Positions 11,490 through 23,798 are shown, counted from the stretch's first letter. The stretch: 64,000 nt of DNA from Bombus terrestris (GCF_910591885.1 NC_063273.1:8866001-8930000); one strand, 5' to 3'. Program-made: numbers and translations. The notes: generated by a model from the sequence alone, not told the origin.

Positions 11490-12744
11490 TAGATACGGTA
11501 AGCTGCGCTACGACGAACTACCTTACAACTGGTAGATGCTACAACGCGCAAAGATTCTGCAACAAATACGAAGAATTCCGCCTTCGTTGCGACTGTAAAG
11601 AGTAAACATTAACTGACGATGCGAATCTCTTTGAATCTCTCTTTCTCTCGATTAACGGTATCCAGCGTGTAGAAGATACTTAAACAACGTAAAAAGTCGT
11701 GAATAGCGCTATAAACCAGCTTGGTGGAAGATGAACGAGTATCGGATGTCACGGTGAAGAGGCGAGATTTGTTTATGGGAAGGTTGGCTAACGCGATTGC
11801 CTCGCCATTTTCTGACTCGTGTTAAAGAAATAGATTTCATGTTACTTTTACCATTTGTTTCTTTTAGATCATATTATATTTTTCCATTGTTCAAATCGTT
11901 GTATCAACGATAGCCTTGTTTTCAACTGTCAACCTGAGACGAATTACACCTGAATATATTACGTCTCAACTTATGCTACAACTAACGTTGTTCGAGAAAC
12001 AATTCCGTTCGTTCTGATATATCTTACGATATACTAATAACTATTGATAAGGATTTATTGATATATCGATAGTATAATACTTATTGGTATATTGATAATA
12101 TTGTTCACATGACGATAAAGCGAATGAAAGCCGTGAAGAGACTGTAAATACTTATTACATTGGTCACTTACCCTTTTATTTTGTTTGCTCTAACTTATCT
12201 TTATCTCGTTAACTTACGTTACAAAGAGTTTGTATTATTTTAGAAAATAATGTTTCACCGAAAGAATAAGTTGCTGGCAGAGATACATATTTAAGATGTT
12301 TCGAATAAAACGTTCAAATTATTGCAACGTTGCTATCGCGCCATTGTATAAAATAAGGTATGGAAATCATTTTAATAAACCTCTGTTTATCTGAACTCGC
12401 ACGAGAATTTCCATAGTAAGAATCAACCGCTTTTTTTCCACTGTTTATTATACCTCGTTCTCATAATAGAAGTTCGTGTTTAGATAAGCGAGTTGAATCA
12501 GCACAAGATTAATCGGTCGAACTAGCATTTAACTAAAATTTCGTTCCGACAAATGGACTTCTAGTGTAGCTCGTTATCGTTTCAACGAAATGAATTTTCG
12601 GACATGGCACGCCTCACTTGTTACATTTCACCTGACGATAACATTTCGATATCATCGATATTCAAGTCAAACCGATCAACCCCGTTACGATAAATCATTC
12701 TGTTTTTAAATGGTTACATATCGACCTATTAATCGAGAAAGACG

Positions 12745-13165
12745 AATCAGCTCCTCGTCCATGTAATAATTTTCCTATTTAAAGATTCTCTATTTTCCCA
12801 CGTATAGTTTGATTTTTCCCATGCGTAAATTATATCATTTTTATATTTTCAACGACTCGGATTCTACACTGACCTAACTGAATTTGATTTATCTTCGCTA
12901 TTAATTTTAATATCATAATAGTAGAAGTTTTTCATTGAGAAATGACTCGGTCCAAATTAGCTAGTCATTCATATAGTAATTGCCTTATTTAAAGATCCCC
13001 TATCTTTCCGCGTACAGTTTGATTTTTCTTACGCGTAAATTATGTCATTTTCACATTTTCAACAACTCCGATTCCACACTGACCTAAGTGAACTTAATTC
13101 ATCTTCGCTATTAATTTTTAATATCGTAATTGTAGAAGCTTCTAATTGAGAAATAGCTCGGTCTA
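12745..13165. repeat. Tandem duplication, two units of about 210 bp
   Basis: The unit beginning near 12745 is repeated from about 12955. ATTTAAAGATTCTCTATTTT at 12777 matches ATTTAAAGATCCCCTATCTT about 210 bases later, and GAGAAATGACTCGGTC matches GAGAAATAGCTCGGTC at the far ends. The units are roughly 85-90 percent alike by eye and co-linear throughout. There is no coding frame, so this looks like an old local duplication in the intron. Confidence 0.85.
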
Positions 13166-13338
13166 TAGTTAATCGTATTCTCCGATAACAAAGTTTAGTA
13201 GCTTTTAAAATATCGAGTGACTCGGTTTCATTTTTAGACGGTTGAAATATTGATAGTGTTCGTTAGCAGCGCCTTTACGCGGAAGCTCAGATCGATCGTT
13301 TGAGGAACGACTAATCGGAGCAGACGACCGTGTAGATC

Positions 13339-13677
13339 ATGATCCAAAGCCGAAGGTCTTCGTCGATCCTAGGCGCTAAAGCATCGCCTATGCAACCTTA
13401 CTCATTGCGAATTGCATTGACTTACTTTCTTAAAGTGGCACAGATGCCAGACCTGATCGATCGCTTCGCGCGCCCGCGCACCAACTCAACTTTAATTGAC
13501 ATTCTTCTCGTGAGATTTGTCCGCGCCCGCGGATTTTCCAACGATCGGACGATCTATAGTCTCTTCGACAAACTATACAAAGTGTCTGGTGCGGACTGTC
13601 AGAGATTTCTACGCGCTTGTAAAAGTTCGAAAGCGCAAAAGTATATAAAACGGCAAACAGTAAAGTACTCGTTGTAA
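13339..13677 (+). CDS. Unrecognised 112-codon ORF, doubtful
   Basis: The ORF is less AT-rich than its surroundings and begins MIQSRRSSSILGAKASPM. It contains a stretch of alternating basic and hydrophobic residues, with no domain, signal peptide or membrane segment that I recognise. The last part overlaps a TATAAAA motif (about 13644), so the DNA could as well be regulatory. I cannot assign a function, and the ORF may be chance inside the mtd intron. Confidence 0.15.
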   Translation: MIQSRRSSSILGAKASPMQPYSLRIALTYFLKVAQMPDLIDRFARPRTNSTLIDILLVRFVRARGFSNDRTIYSLFDKLYKVSGADCQRFLRACKSSKAQKYIKRQTVKYSL

Positions 13678-15149
13678 TATTTAGCACGTGAAATAAATCT
13701 CTGCTTCGATTACATATTTTTAATCGTATTCACAAATGATTAATGAGCTTCCATAGTAAATTACTTGTCGTATGATATATAGTGATTGTTATCGGTTTTT
13801 GAGAACTTTTTCGACGATTGTCGGTAACTTTTTACAATAGTTATTATTCAAGTTAGTTCGTTATCGAATGCAGATTTTATTTGATTGGAACGAATTCAGT
13901 GGAACTTTATTTCAACGAAAATTCCATCGAATTTGATTATCCGAAGGCAAACCCGTATTATACGAACTTCGGTTATATAAATTGTTTGTCCTCCGACTGG
14001 TTCAAATAAATGGAGTTCCGCTGTAGTAAAGGCACTTGCATCGATGCTATCACGTTCTGTCCTGGTTTGTTTGACCAGCGAATCTATTGACATAAATCTA
14101 ACGTAACATAATCGATAGATCCAGGTCTCAAATTAAAAGCGAAGTCGTCATTGTTTCCTTTCGAGGTTTCAATAAAGTTTCTAAGGATATTCGTCTATTT
14201 ATTTTATATTTGTAGCAAATAATAACAGCGATGAACTTACGAGACACTCGGTAGAGATGTTGACGGTCGTTATTTTTACAGCTAACTTTCGTTCTTAGAT
14301 TATAATACGGCTATTTTTAACGCAAACAGGCGAACGAGGTAAATTTATACCGGTTAAGTTACTAGCATCCGTTGCGATATTTAGCGAGTAAGTTGTTCGC
14401 CAAGCTGCGCTTAATTGAAACACGAGGCTGCTTAGAAGGTATATAACGTATTGGACGTTGAAAATTAAGATTAAATAGGTCGAAAGTTCCTTCCTTCCTT
14501 CCTTTTTTTTATCCCTGGAAAGTATAATCTCTTTCATGGTATAGTTTAAGGCGTCCATATAATATTAATTATAACATTAATTGTAACATTTTTGTTACTT
14601 TGAAACAAGCAATTTGTATATCTATATTATGTGTATTATACGAAACATTTTGAAATTTCACGAACACCATAACTAGACACAACTATCATATTTATTAAGT
14701 ATAAAATCAATTTAAGCACGTATACAGAAATTGCTAGTGTTAATGAAATTTTGTATGTACAAAGCGGCCGAATAATTATGTATAAGCATGAAGCGATTCT
14801 TTATGAAAAAATAAAGAGAAAGTACGGAACAACAATTTGTTTGTTACATAACGTTTCGTTTTCGAGAAAATCGGGTTTGAATCTGTTTCAAGTATACTTG
14901 GACATGGCTAATTCCTGATTGAACAGAAGCAGATAATCGACAGGACGTTATTCCACGTGCGAAAATAAGTCGAAAATGTGAAATAAAGTTTGTCCACAGG
15001 ACGCTTTGTTTCCGAAAAAAAAATAAATTTGGAAATTTATCGTATTAGGCCAATTTCTAACTAAACATCTATTTCCTTGAAAATGGAGCTTTAAACGGAC
15101 AAACCTTCTATTGATCGTTTACTCGTGTCCAGTCGATGATTATTCAAGC

Positions 15150-15242
15150 TTAACCCCTTAACCTACGATTTACATTCGAGAATTTTGAGCCAAAAAATTA
15201 TCATCTACGGACTATGCCCGTAGTTGTAAGTTAAGGGGTTAA
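15150..15242. mobile_element. Miniature palindromic TTAA element (93 bp)
   Basis: TTAA lies at both ends (15150-15153 and 15239-15242). The inverted ends read TTAACCCCTTAACCTACGAT and, in complement from the right, TTAACCCCTTAACTTACAAC. It is almost entirely terminal repeat. TTAA termini suggest mobilisation by a piggyBac-type transposase. Confidence 0.8.
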
Positions 15243-16685
15243 TTCACAAACTTCCAAATTTAAAAAATCTCTTAAAAATGAGACATATGAAGAATCCTTT
15301 ATTCTGTGCTTTCTCTTTATTTTCGCATAAGAGATCACCTCACACGTACATGTTATTTGGCCACATCCTGTATAATAAATTCATAAAAATTTTCAAAATA
15401 CTTTCGTGTACTTCACACACATACATATTATTACATTATATAATATATTACATTATTCTATAGTACATTACACTATATACACATATATATGAAATATCCC
15501 GAGTATAGTTTGTATTTTTTATAACAACCATTAGACGAACTAAATCTCTGCTAGAGTTCCATTTTTTCGGTTTTATTAGTAAAAATACGAGTTTGCTTAA
15601 ATATCCGCGGACTAACGGTAACCAAGAAAAAATACCAAAGAGTGACAGTACTCGGAGCATGATACTCAGAATTCCACGTTTAATCCAACTCGAGCAACAT
15701 AATAATTTAGGTTGCCGATTATACATCGCTGAATTATTCATTCAACGTTAAACATTATTTACGAGCAACGCGTCAACCCCATAATCCGGGAGACACTTTT
15801 ATCTCGGAATTTGCATTCGAAGCAAGAATTAAAGTTCCCATACTTTCTCTCTGTATCCACTCGTTTGTTTCACCTGGTTAGTTTTACAGCGTCGTATCGA
15901 TTCGAGCGAAGTTTAACGGTCCGCTCGTTTTTCCTATTCCGTTTCCACCAAAAGACAAAACACATCGGTGTCTACATATATCGAGCGAAGACCAGCATCG
16001 CCAGGAAAAGCGTATACTTTAGATCGATTACCGATCGATCCGTATAGCGAGTTTTGAACGCAACGAGCGTTAATTAAATATTGACAGCTTGTTCGGTTCG
16101 TTAAATCCAGCTTTTTAATTACTTGCTTATTAAATTTAATCAGCATAGCTGTTGCCGTGATATATGTCGTACCATGGCTAGAAGCGAACCAAGTTTTCAG
16201 CCTTTCTCTAATTAAAGTTCTCTGTCTAAAGATTTAGATTCATTCGTTGTTGGTTATATACGTGGACTGCGAATTTTTATGGCTTTCTAGGAAATACGAG
16301 CGTGTAAATTGCACAGAATGCACGTAATATGAAAAATTATATAAAATGTGCAAACTACCATACTCTTTATCATATTTGGTACGTAAAATAATTTTCTATC
16401 GAGTCTCTCTACTTTTAAAGTTATATTTTCGAAAATGTGAATTTGCATAAAAATCCGCAGTCCGATTATATGTTATATACCGAGTGTTCCACATCCAAAT
16501 CGACAAACTTTGTCAACGTGCTTGGGAGATCAATTTGTGGAAAAAATGTCGCACACCGTGGACCGATTCGTCTTCGTTTTCCAGATATGAAAGGGAGAGT
16601 GGTATAAAATAATGCATTCAAAATAAATTAAAATGCTTTAAATGAAATTAAAAGACTTTTAACGACAATCGATTAATTCAAACTA

Positions 16686-16766
16686 TTGAGTTGGCAACTA
16701 AGTGATTGCGGATTTTGTCATTAGGTGGTATTGACAAAATCCGCAATCACTTAGTTGCCAACCCAA
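16686..16766. mobile_element. Palindromic mariner MITE, honeybee-mariner-like ends (81 bp)
   Basis: It consists of two facing terminal repeats, TTGAGTTGGCAACTAAGTGA and its complement (TTGGGTTGGCAACTAAGTGA), each continuing TTGCGGATTTTGTC. Only about ten bases separate them, and TA flanks it. The ends match the mariner family well known from Apis mellifera. This is a minimal derivative, comparable in design to human MADE1. Confidence 0.92.
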
Positions 16767-16871
16767 TACTTTTCACGGAAATGTAAGAAATGTCATCTGT
16801 CATGTATCATTTGCCACGCCAACGCCTTTCCAAATTCCAAATATTATCGCGATTGCTTAAACAAGTCGTAG

Positions 16872-17116
16872 TTAACGCTAACGCGGTCAAATGACCGGTA
16901 TAATTGAATTAAAAATTGTACATTCGCCGTTATTTCTTTTGTTCGTCTAACTTTATGTAAATTCTTATATTGTCCGATCAATCAATTTCTTAATTTTTGT
17001 TAATAGAAGAATCTACATAAAGTTAGACGAACAAACGAAGTAACGATGAATAATGTAGAATCTTAAATTCAATTTTGAAACTGGCATTTGACCAGGCCAG
17101 GTAAGGTTAGTGTTAA
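16872..17116. mobile_element. Long-inverted-repeat TTAA element (245 bp)
   Basis: TTAA borders lie at 16872-16875 and 17113-17116. Each arm is about 110 bases. The left arm contains GCGGTCAAATGACCGG and GTTCGTCTAACTTTATGT, and the right arm carries the complements TTTGACCAGG and ACATAAAGTTAGACGAAC. The transcript could fold into one long hairpin. There is no coding content. Confidence 0.85.
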
Positions 17117-17540
17117 CTCAATTTCGTTCGATTTCTCGCAGCTTTCAAAACGTGCACTTGCCCGGTTTTCGCAGCGAGGTCTTCGATTTCCTTGTGAATA
17201 AGCCTACGATATAATCCGTTTACAGTGCAACGCAGTATAGTCTGTACAACGTAAAACAGTATAAAAATAAGATAAGGTCGACTAAATATTTTTCCTAAAA
17301 ATGTGTCGCGATCTACCTACTAAGATCTCGACATTTAACACATTTTCTTATTCGAACACGTATCTTGTGTACTAACAAATGACAAAGAAGCAGAGAGTAT
17401 TAGACCAACGTGATATTTTATTAATATAATATTTATAGTTACTACGATACTAAAAAAACGACGACCGTTTGTTTCTATGAGTCATGGCTAAGTTGCGTTG
17501 CGTGTCGTCTCCTATCTATCAATGATGTTATCAATGAGCG

Positions 17541-18027
17541 TGTCACGTAGGAGGCACAAGAAATCACGAAATTGACAGATCACCGGTGATCTCCTCGCGT
17601 CGCAGTTTGAACGTTTCACAAATCAGGTAAAGAGTTGAACTTTAGATATATTTAGTAGTAAAATTTATTGTACGAATCCAACAGAGTGACGGTTCAGAGT
17701 GTTAGAACAGAGAATGTCGAGAGCTGATTTTAGGAAGGTTTATATACTATGAGTTTCTCGAAGATGGTATCCCACTGGGGGTAGCCATCCACGTGTTATT
17801 TAGCAATTAAGTTAGAAAAATTTACCAAATGTCCAACTGGACGAATTGTAAAGTACAAATTAAATAATAAAAAAAACAAAAAAAAAAATACTATGGGTTT
17901 GGCTCCTATAGAGGGGATGTCGCCGAGGGTATCATTGGGACACTCTCTACGTTGTTGCTTCGATGGTCTGCGGGATGTTCGTTAGATCCCTTTGGGTTTT
18001 CTATCGTTAATTTATGGCTCTGTGACA
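17541..18027. mobile_element. Solo LTR copy A, interrupted by a retrotransposon tail
   Basis: It starts TGTCACGTAG and ends GGCTCTGTGACA (TG...CA). A 4-base duplication AGCG lies at 17537-17540 and 18028-18031. It is homologous over its length to 27590-27961, except for an insertion at 17757-17887. There is no internal retroviral-type coding region, so it is a solo LTR left by recombination. Four-base duplication and TG...CA ends fit a Ty3/gypsy-type element, but with no pol sequence that assignment is an inference. Confidence 0.82.
17757..17887 (+). mobile_element. 131-bp non-LTR retrotransposon 3' tail inserted in solo LTR
   Basis: The insert ends in an A-rich tail and is flanked by a 13-base duplication, ATACTATGRGTTT (17744-17756 and 17888-17900). 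Its sequence (GGGGGTAGCCATC, TTTAGCAATTAAGTTA, CAAATGTCCARCTG) matches, in reverse, the 3' untranslated part of the element at 28949-29444. It is therefore an extreme 5' truncation of the same family, reading on the + strand. Confidence 0.88.
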
Positions 18028-19509
18028 AGCGAGCAAAAATCGCTTCACGTTCAACCGGTCGATCGCGATCGACTTATTGGTCATTCCTGTAACACGGTAT
18101 AACGTAGCGCTGCGTCACCGTTTTAACGATCATCGTCGAGAAGGACCGTAACCCATCCATACGTGTCACGAAAAACAGCGAGTTCCGGAGGAAGTTTCGT
18201 ACTGTTCCAATATTTTCGACGCTCCGATAAAAGGTAAACGTGGTAGAACGTGCTCGCAATTCGTTATTCGGCCCTCCACTCTCGCGCCGCCTTTATGTAC
18301 GTAACCCTATCGAACATTAAACACGGACAACCAGCGAAACGATAGCACATAACGAGAGGAAATTCGATAAACGAAACGAATGGAAATTCGAAACGAAGGT
18401 TTCCGTGATTAAGTTCCTGTTAACGTTTCATTAAAGAGCCGCGATATTGACGGTAATTTGAGCATGAGTTGAGATAGTACAGCGATGAACACGAGGCGCG
18501 GCAGAAACAGAGCGAATGGTATGAGTCGCAGGAAGCGGAGATCACGTGGAAAATTTAAATGCACAACGCCGTTCTGATACAGTGCCTGGGAGCACTTTAT
18601 TAAACGCAGAATCCATGTCCGCCGCGAGAGACTAACCCAAATACCCGTGTACCACGAAACACTAATAACACTTGCCGTGTATACTCGCGTGCCTTTAATG
18701 GCCGGCGTGGATTTGCTAAATGACAGTCGCTCGAATTCCCGGCCAGTCGCTCGGAAATTTATCTAATTACTGGGATAGCGCGGCCGTACCACCGGGATCG
18801 ACCCAACGGTTCTGGAATTTGTCAGGCTACGTTTTCGAAATGGGTTCGTTCTACAGTCGCGATTTTTGTGGAAATTTATTCGTTAAGGTATTCGTTTCAC
18901 GGCAAAATCCTTGAGGAGTAGGGCGAACGCACTGCTGGAGCACTGGAAAAGTCGTATATTCTTCGCACGTGTTTGGCAACGAGATTCTGTCGGTAAGGTG
19001 AGCGCTTCTTTCCTCGAAAGAAGATTCTTCCAATTATTTTACGCGATGTGTCAGTTCTTCGACAAGTTTGCAAGAAATTAATGGAAAAGTCATTTTTGCA
19101 GCGGCTGGCTTGTGTGGATTACGCGTTGAAATATTCTGCTTTGAAGACGAGTACATACGTATCTCCAATTGAATAAGATTCTCTAAAAATTCAATTACGC
19201 GAACATTTCGAAGAAATTGTAAGACACTCGATCTGTGCTTGCAAGTCCTTGGTACCACGTTGTTCCGGCCATTCTTGACCCAGTCGTATTTTCCCAACGT
19301 TGGAGCGTATCTCATGTTTGAGCAAGACTGTTGTGAGAAACTCGTGCACCGTTTCTCTTTTCAATTTTGTGTTACGCATTCTCTTAGAGTATTAGAAATA
19401 TCTTTTGCTAGAACGAACAAGATTGAATTGTAAAGATATAGAATTGCAAAAAGGTTGAAAAGTACATATCGAGTTAGAATTAATCGATATTGTATCGCGG
19501 ACAGACTGC

Positions 19510-19950
19510 GTAAGAAATATCAGGTGAGCTATAAACAATGAAGGCGAGAAAGCCTAAGTGCCGACAGGCCGAAAGGGTCGAGAAACTTCAATGGGCCAAG
19601 CGGCCTATCAATGTGTCGTCATGACGTGATCATGATCGCGGTCGATTACGGAACACGTACGTGGTAGGGGTATGAGAAAATACAAAGAAATGCTTAAGCG
19701 AGAAAGGCGAATTAATTGGCAGTCGTTAACTAAGAGTCGAGTTGTGAGGAGTGGAGAGTTGAGTTGCCGAGTTGTTATGAGTTGTAGTACTATTAGTTGC
19801 AAGTTGTGAATTATCCATTTAGTTATCTTAGTTATAGCACATTACTGTATTTAGTTCACCTTAAATAACCATCGTCTGCTGTTTAATCCATTGTAAATGG
19901 ATCTATCTATCAATAAACTTATCATATATGATAGAAATCATTGGAAACAC
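19510..19950. repeat. Probable dispersed repeat, LTR-like
   Basis: The right part (TTTAGTTCACCTTAAATAAC, then TCTGCTGTTTAATCCATTG, then AATAAACTT) recurs at about 24666-24756 in diverged form. The left part is less AT-rich and rich in GAGTTG-type words. The layout, with an AATAAA-like signal near the end, would fit a degraded LTR, but clear TG...CA ends and a target duplication were not found. Confidence 0.4.
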
Positions 19951-20029
19951 TAATTTCTATTAGGTTGTCCGGAAAGTGTCCTTCTTTTACAGACACGTCT
20001 TTTACGACTACGCATCTTTATACAAACAT

Positions 20030-20665
20030 TTTTTTTTTTATTTGGAAGAAGTTTACAATCAATTCTCATTGAGAATTATTCTGAGTAAATTATTCTGGCG
20101 TGGTACTCTAACATGAATAATAAGTGATTATTGTATGTTTGATTCTAGCTGAATCTAATGTTTAAATCTAGAGGGTAATATCTTTTTAGCCTGCGGATCT
20201 GATTCGTCGTGTCAAGTAATTGGATAACTAGTAGGTTTTGGTGGTTGTTAACTCTTATGTTATATCTATTACTGAATTTGGATATTTCTTCTTTAACTGT
20301 AGGTATCTTAAGGTCGCGATGTATTGTTTCATTGGTAACATACCAAGGTGCATCTATCAAGGATCTTAGAGTTTTTGATTGGAATCGTTGAAGAATTTCT
20401 ATGTTGGAATTACTCGCTGTTCCCCATAGTTGGATCCCATAGGTCCAAACAGGTTTTAATATGGCTTTATATAGCATTATTTTACTCAGCACGCTTAAGT
20501 TGGAACGTCTGTCAATGAGCCAGTAGAATTTTTTTAATTTTAATTTAAGTTGTTTGGGTTTGTTTACGATGTATCGTTTCCATGTCATTCTTCTGTTCAG
20601 AATCACGTTCAGATATCTGACTGAATCTTTGTTTGGAATTGGAATATTATTTATGGTCACCTGTG
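20030..20665 (-). mobile_element. 5'-truncated jockey-like non-LTR retrotransposon, copy 1
   Basis: The insertion is flanked by a 13-base duplication TTTATACAAACAT (20017-20029 and 20666-20678). It has a T-run at its left edge, which is the poly-A tail of the minus-strand element. It carries the last part of ORF2 (see next entry) and a short 3' untranslated region. A second copy of the same family, more truncated, is at 26658-27154. Confidence 0.93.
20145..20660 (-). pseudogene. ORF2 C-terminal fragment, jockey-type reverse transcriptase polyprotein
   Basis: 171 codons are open, ending in a natural stop. The protein carries the post-catalytic thumb/connection region of jockey-clade ORF2, with hallmarks YLNVILNRRMTWK, LYKAILKPVWTYGIQLWG, FQSKTLRSLIDAPWYV and HRDLKIPTV. 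The catalytic YxDD box and the endonuclease are missing because the copy is 5'-truncated. The intact frame suggests a fairly recent insertion. The apparent start Met is internal to the original protein. Confidence 0.93.
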
Positions 20666-21962
20666 TTTATACAAACATGAAACCTAATTTGTCGAACATT
20701 GCGATCTTTATTTTGATAGAACAAAATGTATCATACGTAATTCGATAAAGTAATATAAAACGGAAAATGTTGCGTATCCATTATTTCCTTATAAAACGAA
20801 AGAAACTTTTCGGACGACCTAATAATATTTCTGAATAAATAAATCCTATAATATGTTACAATGAATTGATATTATGTAACTTGAGTTTCATTGAGTCAAT
20901 TTAATGCTTACCTACTTACTAAACGTACATAGGTTGCCTCATACCTGACGCGACGATTTTCATCGTTCTTTTTAAATCGTAGACTTGTCGCAGTATTACG
21001 TGATATACATGCGAAAGATTCTGACGAACTATCTTCTAGAACATTCAGTAAGTAAATATTTGCCATCCGCGCGTTTCGATGTTTTTTAATATAATATAGG
21101 CCTAATAATACTCGAACAGTGCATAAAGTATGCAAACGAAGACAACAATATCATTTGTGTTTTCTTTGGAACATTCACCGATATAGCTTTATTCCCGAGT
21201 CGACTGATTCGAAAATGGTATAAGGTTCGATTGTGCGTTCTGCAGTATGCTAGGTATTCATGAAATTTCAGATTACTTTGGTCGGGAGACAAAGTAATTT
21301 CAGCCACGTAACGCGAACATTCAAGCTTCGTTCATTCGTATCGCTTGGAATCTCCGAATCTTGCAGCTTCTGTGTATTATACGTCTGCAAAAGAATCGCT
21401 GGCTCGGAAATTTCTCTGAATGTCGCGAAACTGACACTCCGCAAAATGAAATATCTTGTAGAATTACGCCTTCTTAACCTAATTAAACGTCCTAACGTTA
21501 ACTTTTCAGAAATTTGTACTAGTTCAATTTCGTATACACGTAAAATCAAGTCCAGTTTCTAGGCCATCGGGCTGAAATACGTACAATTGACGGTAGAACA
21601 ACACCGGTCACGACAACACGGATTTTCTTACACGCGCATGTTTTTCTCGGTCGATATTGCGAGAGGTTCCGAGAAAACATACATACTATGCATCTAGTCC
21701 GTGTAGTAAACCGTGACTTTGTAACAAACTAGACGACTAACGGAGAGCGTTGGAAAAAACACGCGAATCACCGTTGCTAAAAGACGATCGGCTAGACAAT
21801 GCCTGTATTTATTATCGTTGTTGTCACGAGGTTAGTCGTGTGTAGATCATCACGTCATAATATAAACATAATATATGTATAAATGATATAAGTATATACA
21901 GTGGCTCACGAAAATATTCGAACGCTTACATATGCAAATTTGAATGGCCTAAATAATGTACA

Positions 21963-23013
21963 TTAACACGTTGACACCGGCGTGCACCATCGGCGGGTCA
22001 TACGTGTCTGTCCCGTGAGGCGGCGTGCATCGCGATGGGTCACACGTGTACACACATGTCACATGGTTCACAGAATAGGATTATATTATTTTATCTCAAC
22101 ATTATAACACAGCTGTGATTTTTGAAAGTAGCTAGCATACGTACTGACCTTTTGTCAGTGCATTTTAAAAATTTAACGTAACCTAACACTATTTTCATCG
22201 TGCATGTTCCTTATCCGACGAACACGCATGACTATTTTGTTTCCTGTACGGAATTGAAAAATTTTTTGATTCGCGCTAGGAACGTCTCTTGTAGAGAAAT
22301 GTTCACAGAATTGCGTGCGATGATCAGAATTCGCGTCAGAGCTCTACTTTTTGAGAAAGGTCGAAAAGAGTACAAAATTAGGGCCAAAGCTGGTCCCGTC
22401 AGCTTTACTTAACACATTTATAGATATATGCAAATTGATATTGCCAAACTATTGTGTATCAATGTATTAGCTGAAGTTCACGGAATTCATTGAACCCAAC
22501 AGGAATCGTATAGCTTTTGTAATTTTGCTATAAATTGAGGTCAAAGTTGAAAAATTGCGGTCGTGTCGAACAGTCTAATCTGACGCTGCGCCGCCCCACG
22601 AAGCAAACTATGCATTCGGGCGCCGCCTCGCAAAGAAAACCATGAATACCGGCGCTAGTGTCACGTAAAATAAAAAAGAAGATCCCAGATGAAAAAAAAA
22701 AAAAATAAAAAGATAATTTATTTTTGAACTTTCCAAGACTGAAGTTCTTACAATTTGACTTTCGATGGGATCTGTTTCTTTTTTCTTTGTCACCCCTCAA
22801 TATCCCTAATATCCACGCGTTTGTTAGGTTCCGCGACCGTTGCCACGCACGCCTTCTGCTAGAACATTCGGCGAAAGAACCGTTGGGATATCGATGGCTC
22901 ATTAGGCACTTCGGCGATATACATTGTCGCCGAGTACCGCTACATCTTTATCTTCATCATCAATCCATCGGATTCGAAGGGTGCCGGTCGTGACACCAGC
23001 GTTAACGCGTTAA
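21963..23013. mobile_element. TTAA-flanked element nested in the Tc1 copy (1051 bp)
   Basis: TTAA lies at 21963-21966 and 23010-23013. The ends read TTAACACGTTGACACCGGCG and, in complement from the right, TTAACGCGTTAACGCTGGTG, a loosely conserved inverted pair. The interior is less AT-rich, with a poly-A run near 22690. It contains overlapping ORFs on both strands (for example 22528-22902 minus) with no transposase motif. It is probably a non-autonomous piggyBac-type element. Confidence 0.75.
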
Positions 23014-23209
23014 AGTAATTTGCTTAGACAAGCATATGTCAATAGGAAGATGGAAGTCTTAAGATTATGTGAGTAAAATTTGAAAAGGATTCAACAACGT
23101 AGGTAGGAGGTATGATACATTTATTAGAAACACACATTGTAAGTAATTGACAAAAGTATTTGAACGCTAAATATATTATTAAATTATTTAATATTAATAT
23201 TTTATTGGA

Positions 23210-23798
23210 CCACCTCTGGCAACAATAGTATGTCTCAATTAACGTTCCATACTGTAAATTAATGATTTTGTAAAACCATACTCAACAGAGTTTCATATTT
23301 CTATAATTTTATCTTTCAATACTTGCTTTGAGATTATCTGAAATTTATTTAATCTTTTCCCGATTTCGTTCCATAAATTTTCAATCGAATTTATGTCTGG
23401 ACTTTGCGGTGGAGTAATTAACATATGTGGTGTGTCCTATACGATCCATTCTTTCACAATTCTAGCAGTATGCTTAGGATCATTATATTGTTGGAAGTGA
23501 AAATCTTCCAATAGTCCTAATTTACGTGCACTTTCTTTAAGGTTATTTTTTTAAATATTTAAATATTTATATTTATCAAGTATTCCATCAATAAATATCA
23601 AATTTCCGGTGTCACTGGCAGCCATGCATCCCCACACCATAAACCAATCCACTTCCGTGTTCCACTGTTTGATGTAAATGTCGAATTTCGAATTTCGTAT
23701 TTGGTTTTTTCCACACATAATTTTGACCATCCGAGCCAAAAACGTTAAACTTCGACTCGTCCGAAAAGATGACTTTGTCCCAAAAAGAATTATCTTTA
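23210..23798 (-). pseudogene. Tc1-like transposase, C-terminal two thirds, frameshifted
   Basis: On the minus strand the frames read WDKVIFSDESKFNVFG, then after a frameshift MVWGCMAASDTGNLIFIDG, then FHFQQYNDPKHTA, and TPPQSPDINSIENLW. These are the classic Tc1 DDE blocks: the first Asp in SDES, the second in NDPKH and the Glu in IENLW. The reading frame is broken by at least one indel and by stops. The helix-turn-helix N-terminus is absent because the TTAA element at 23799 interrupts it. It would not be active. Confidence 0.93.

Larger units (their letters stand above)
19960..20822. mobile_element. Mariner-type MITE split by a retrotransposon
   Basis: The ends TTAGGTTGTCCGGAAAGTGT (left) and CTTTTCGGACGACCTAA (right), with TA on each side, match the 214-bp element at 11276-11489. 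Between 20030 and 20665 lies a non-LTR retrotransposon fragment. Without it the element would be about 215 bases, like the other copy. Confidence 0.9.

Noticed and set aside
13640..13660. TATAAAA motif as a promoter for a new transcript
   Set aside because: No initiator at the expected distance and no downstream coding exon. TATA-like words are common in this AT-rich DNA.
15278..15463. Short + strand ORF after the 93-bp TTAA palindrome
   Set aside because: It ends in an AT-rich ATACATATTATTAC-type run and has no recognisable protein features.
22528..22902. 124-codon minus-strand ORF
   Set aside because: It lies wholly inside the TTAA-bordered element at 21963-23013, crosses a poly-A run and has no transposase motif.
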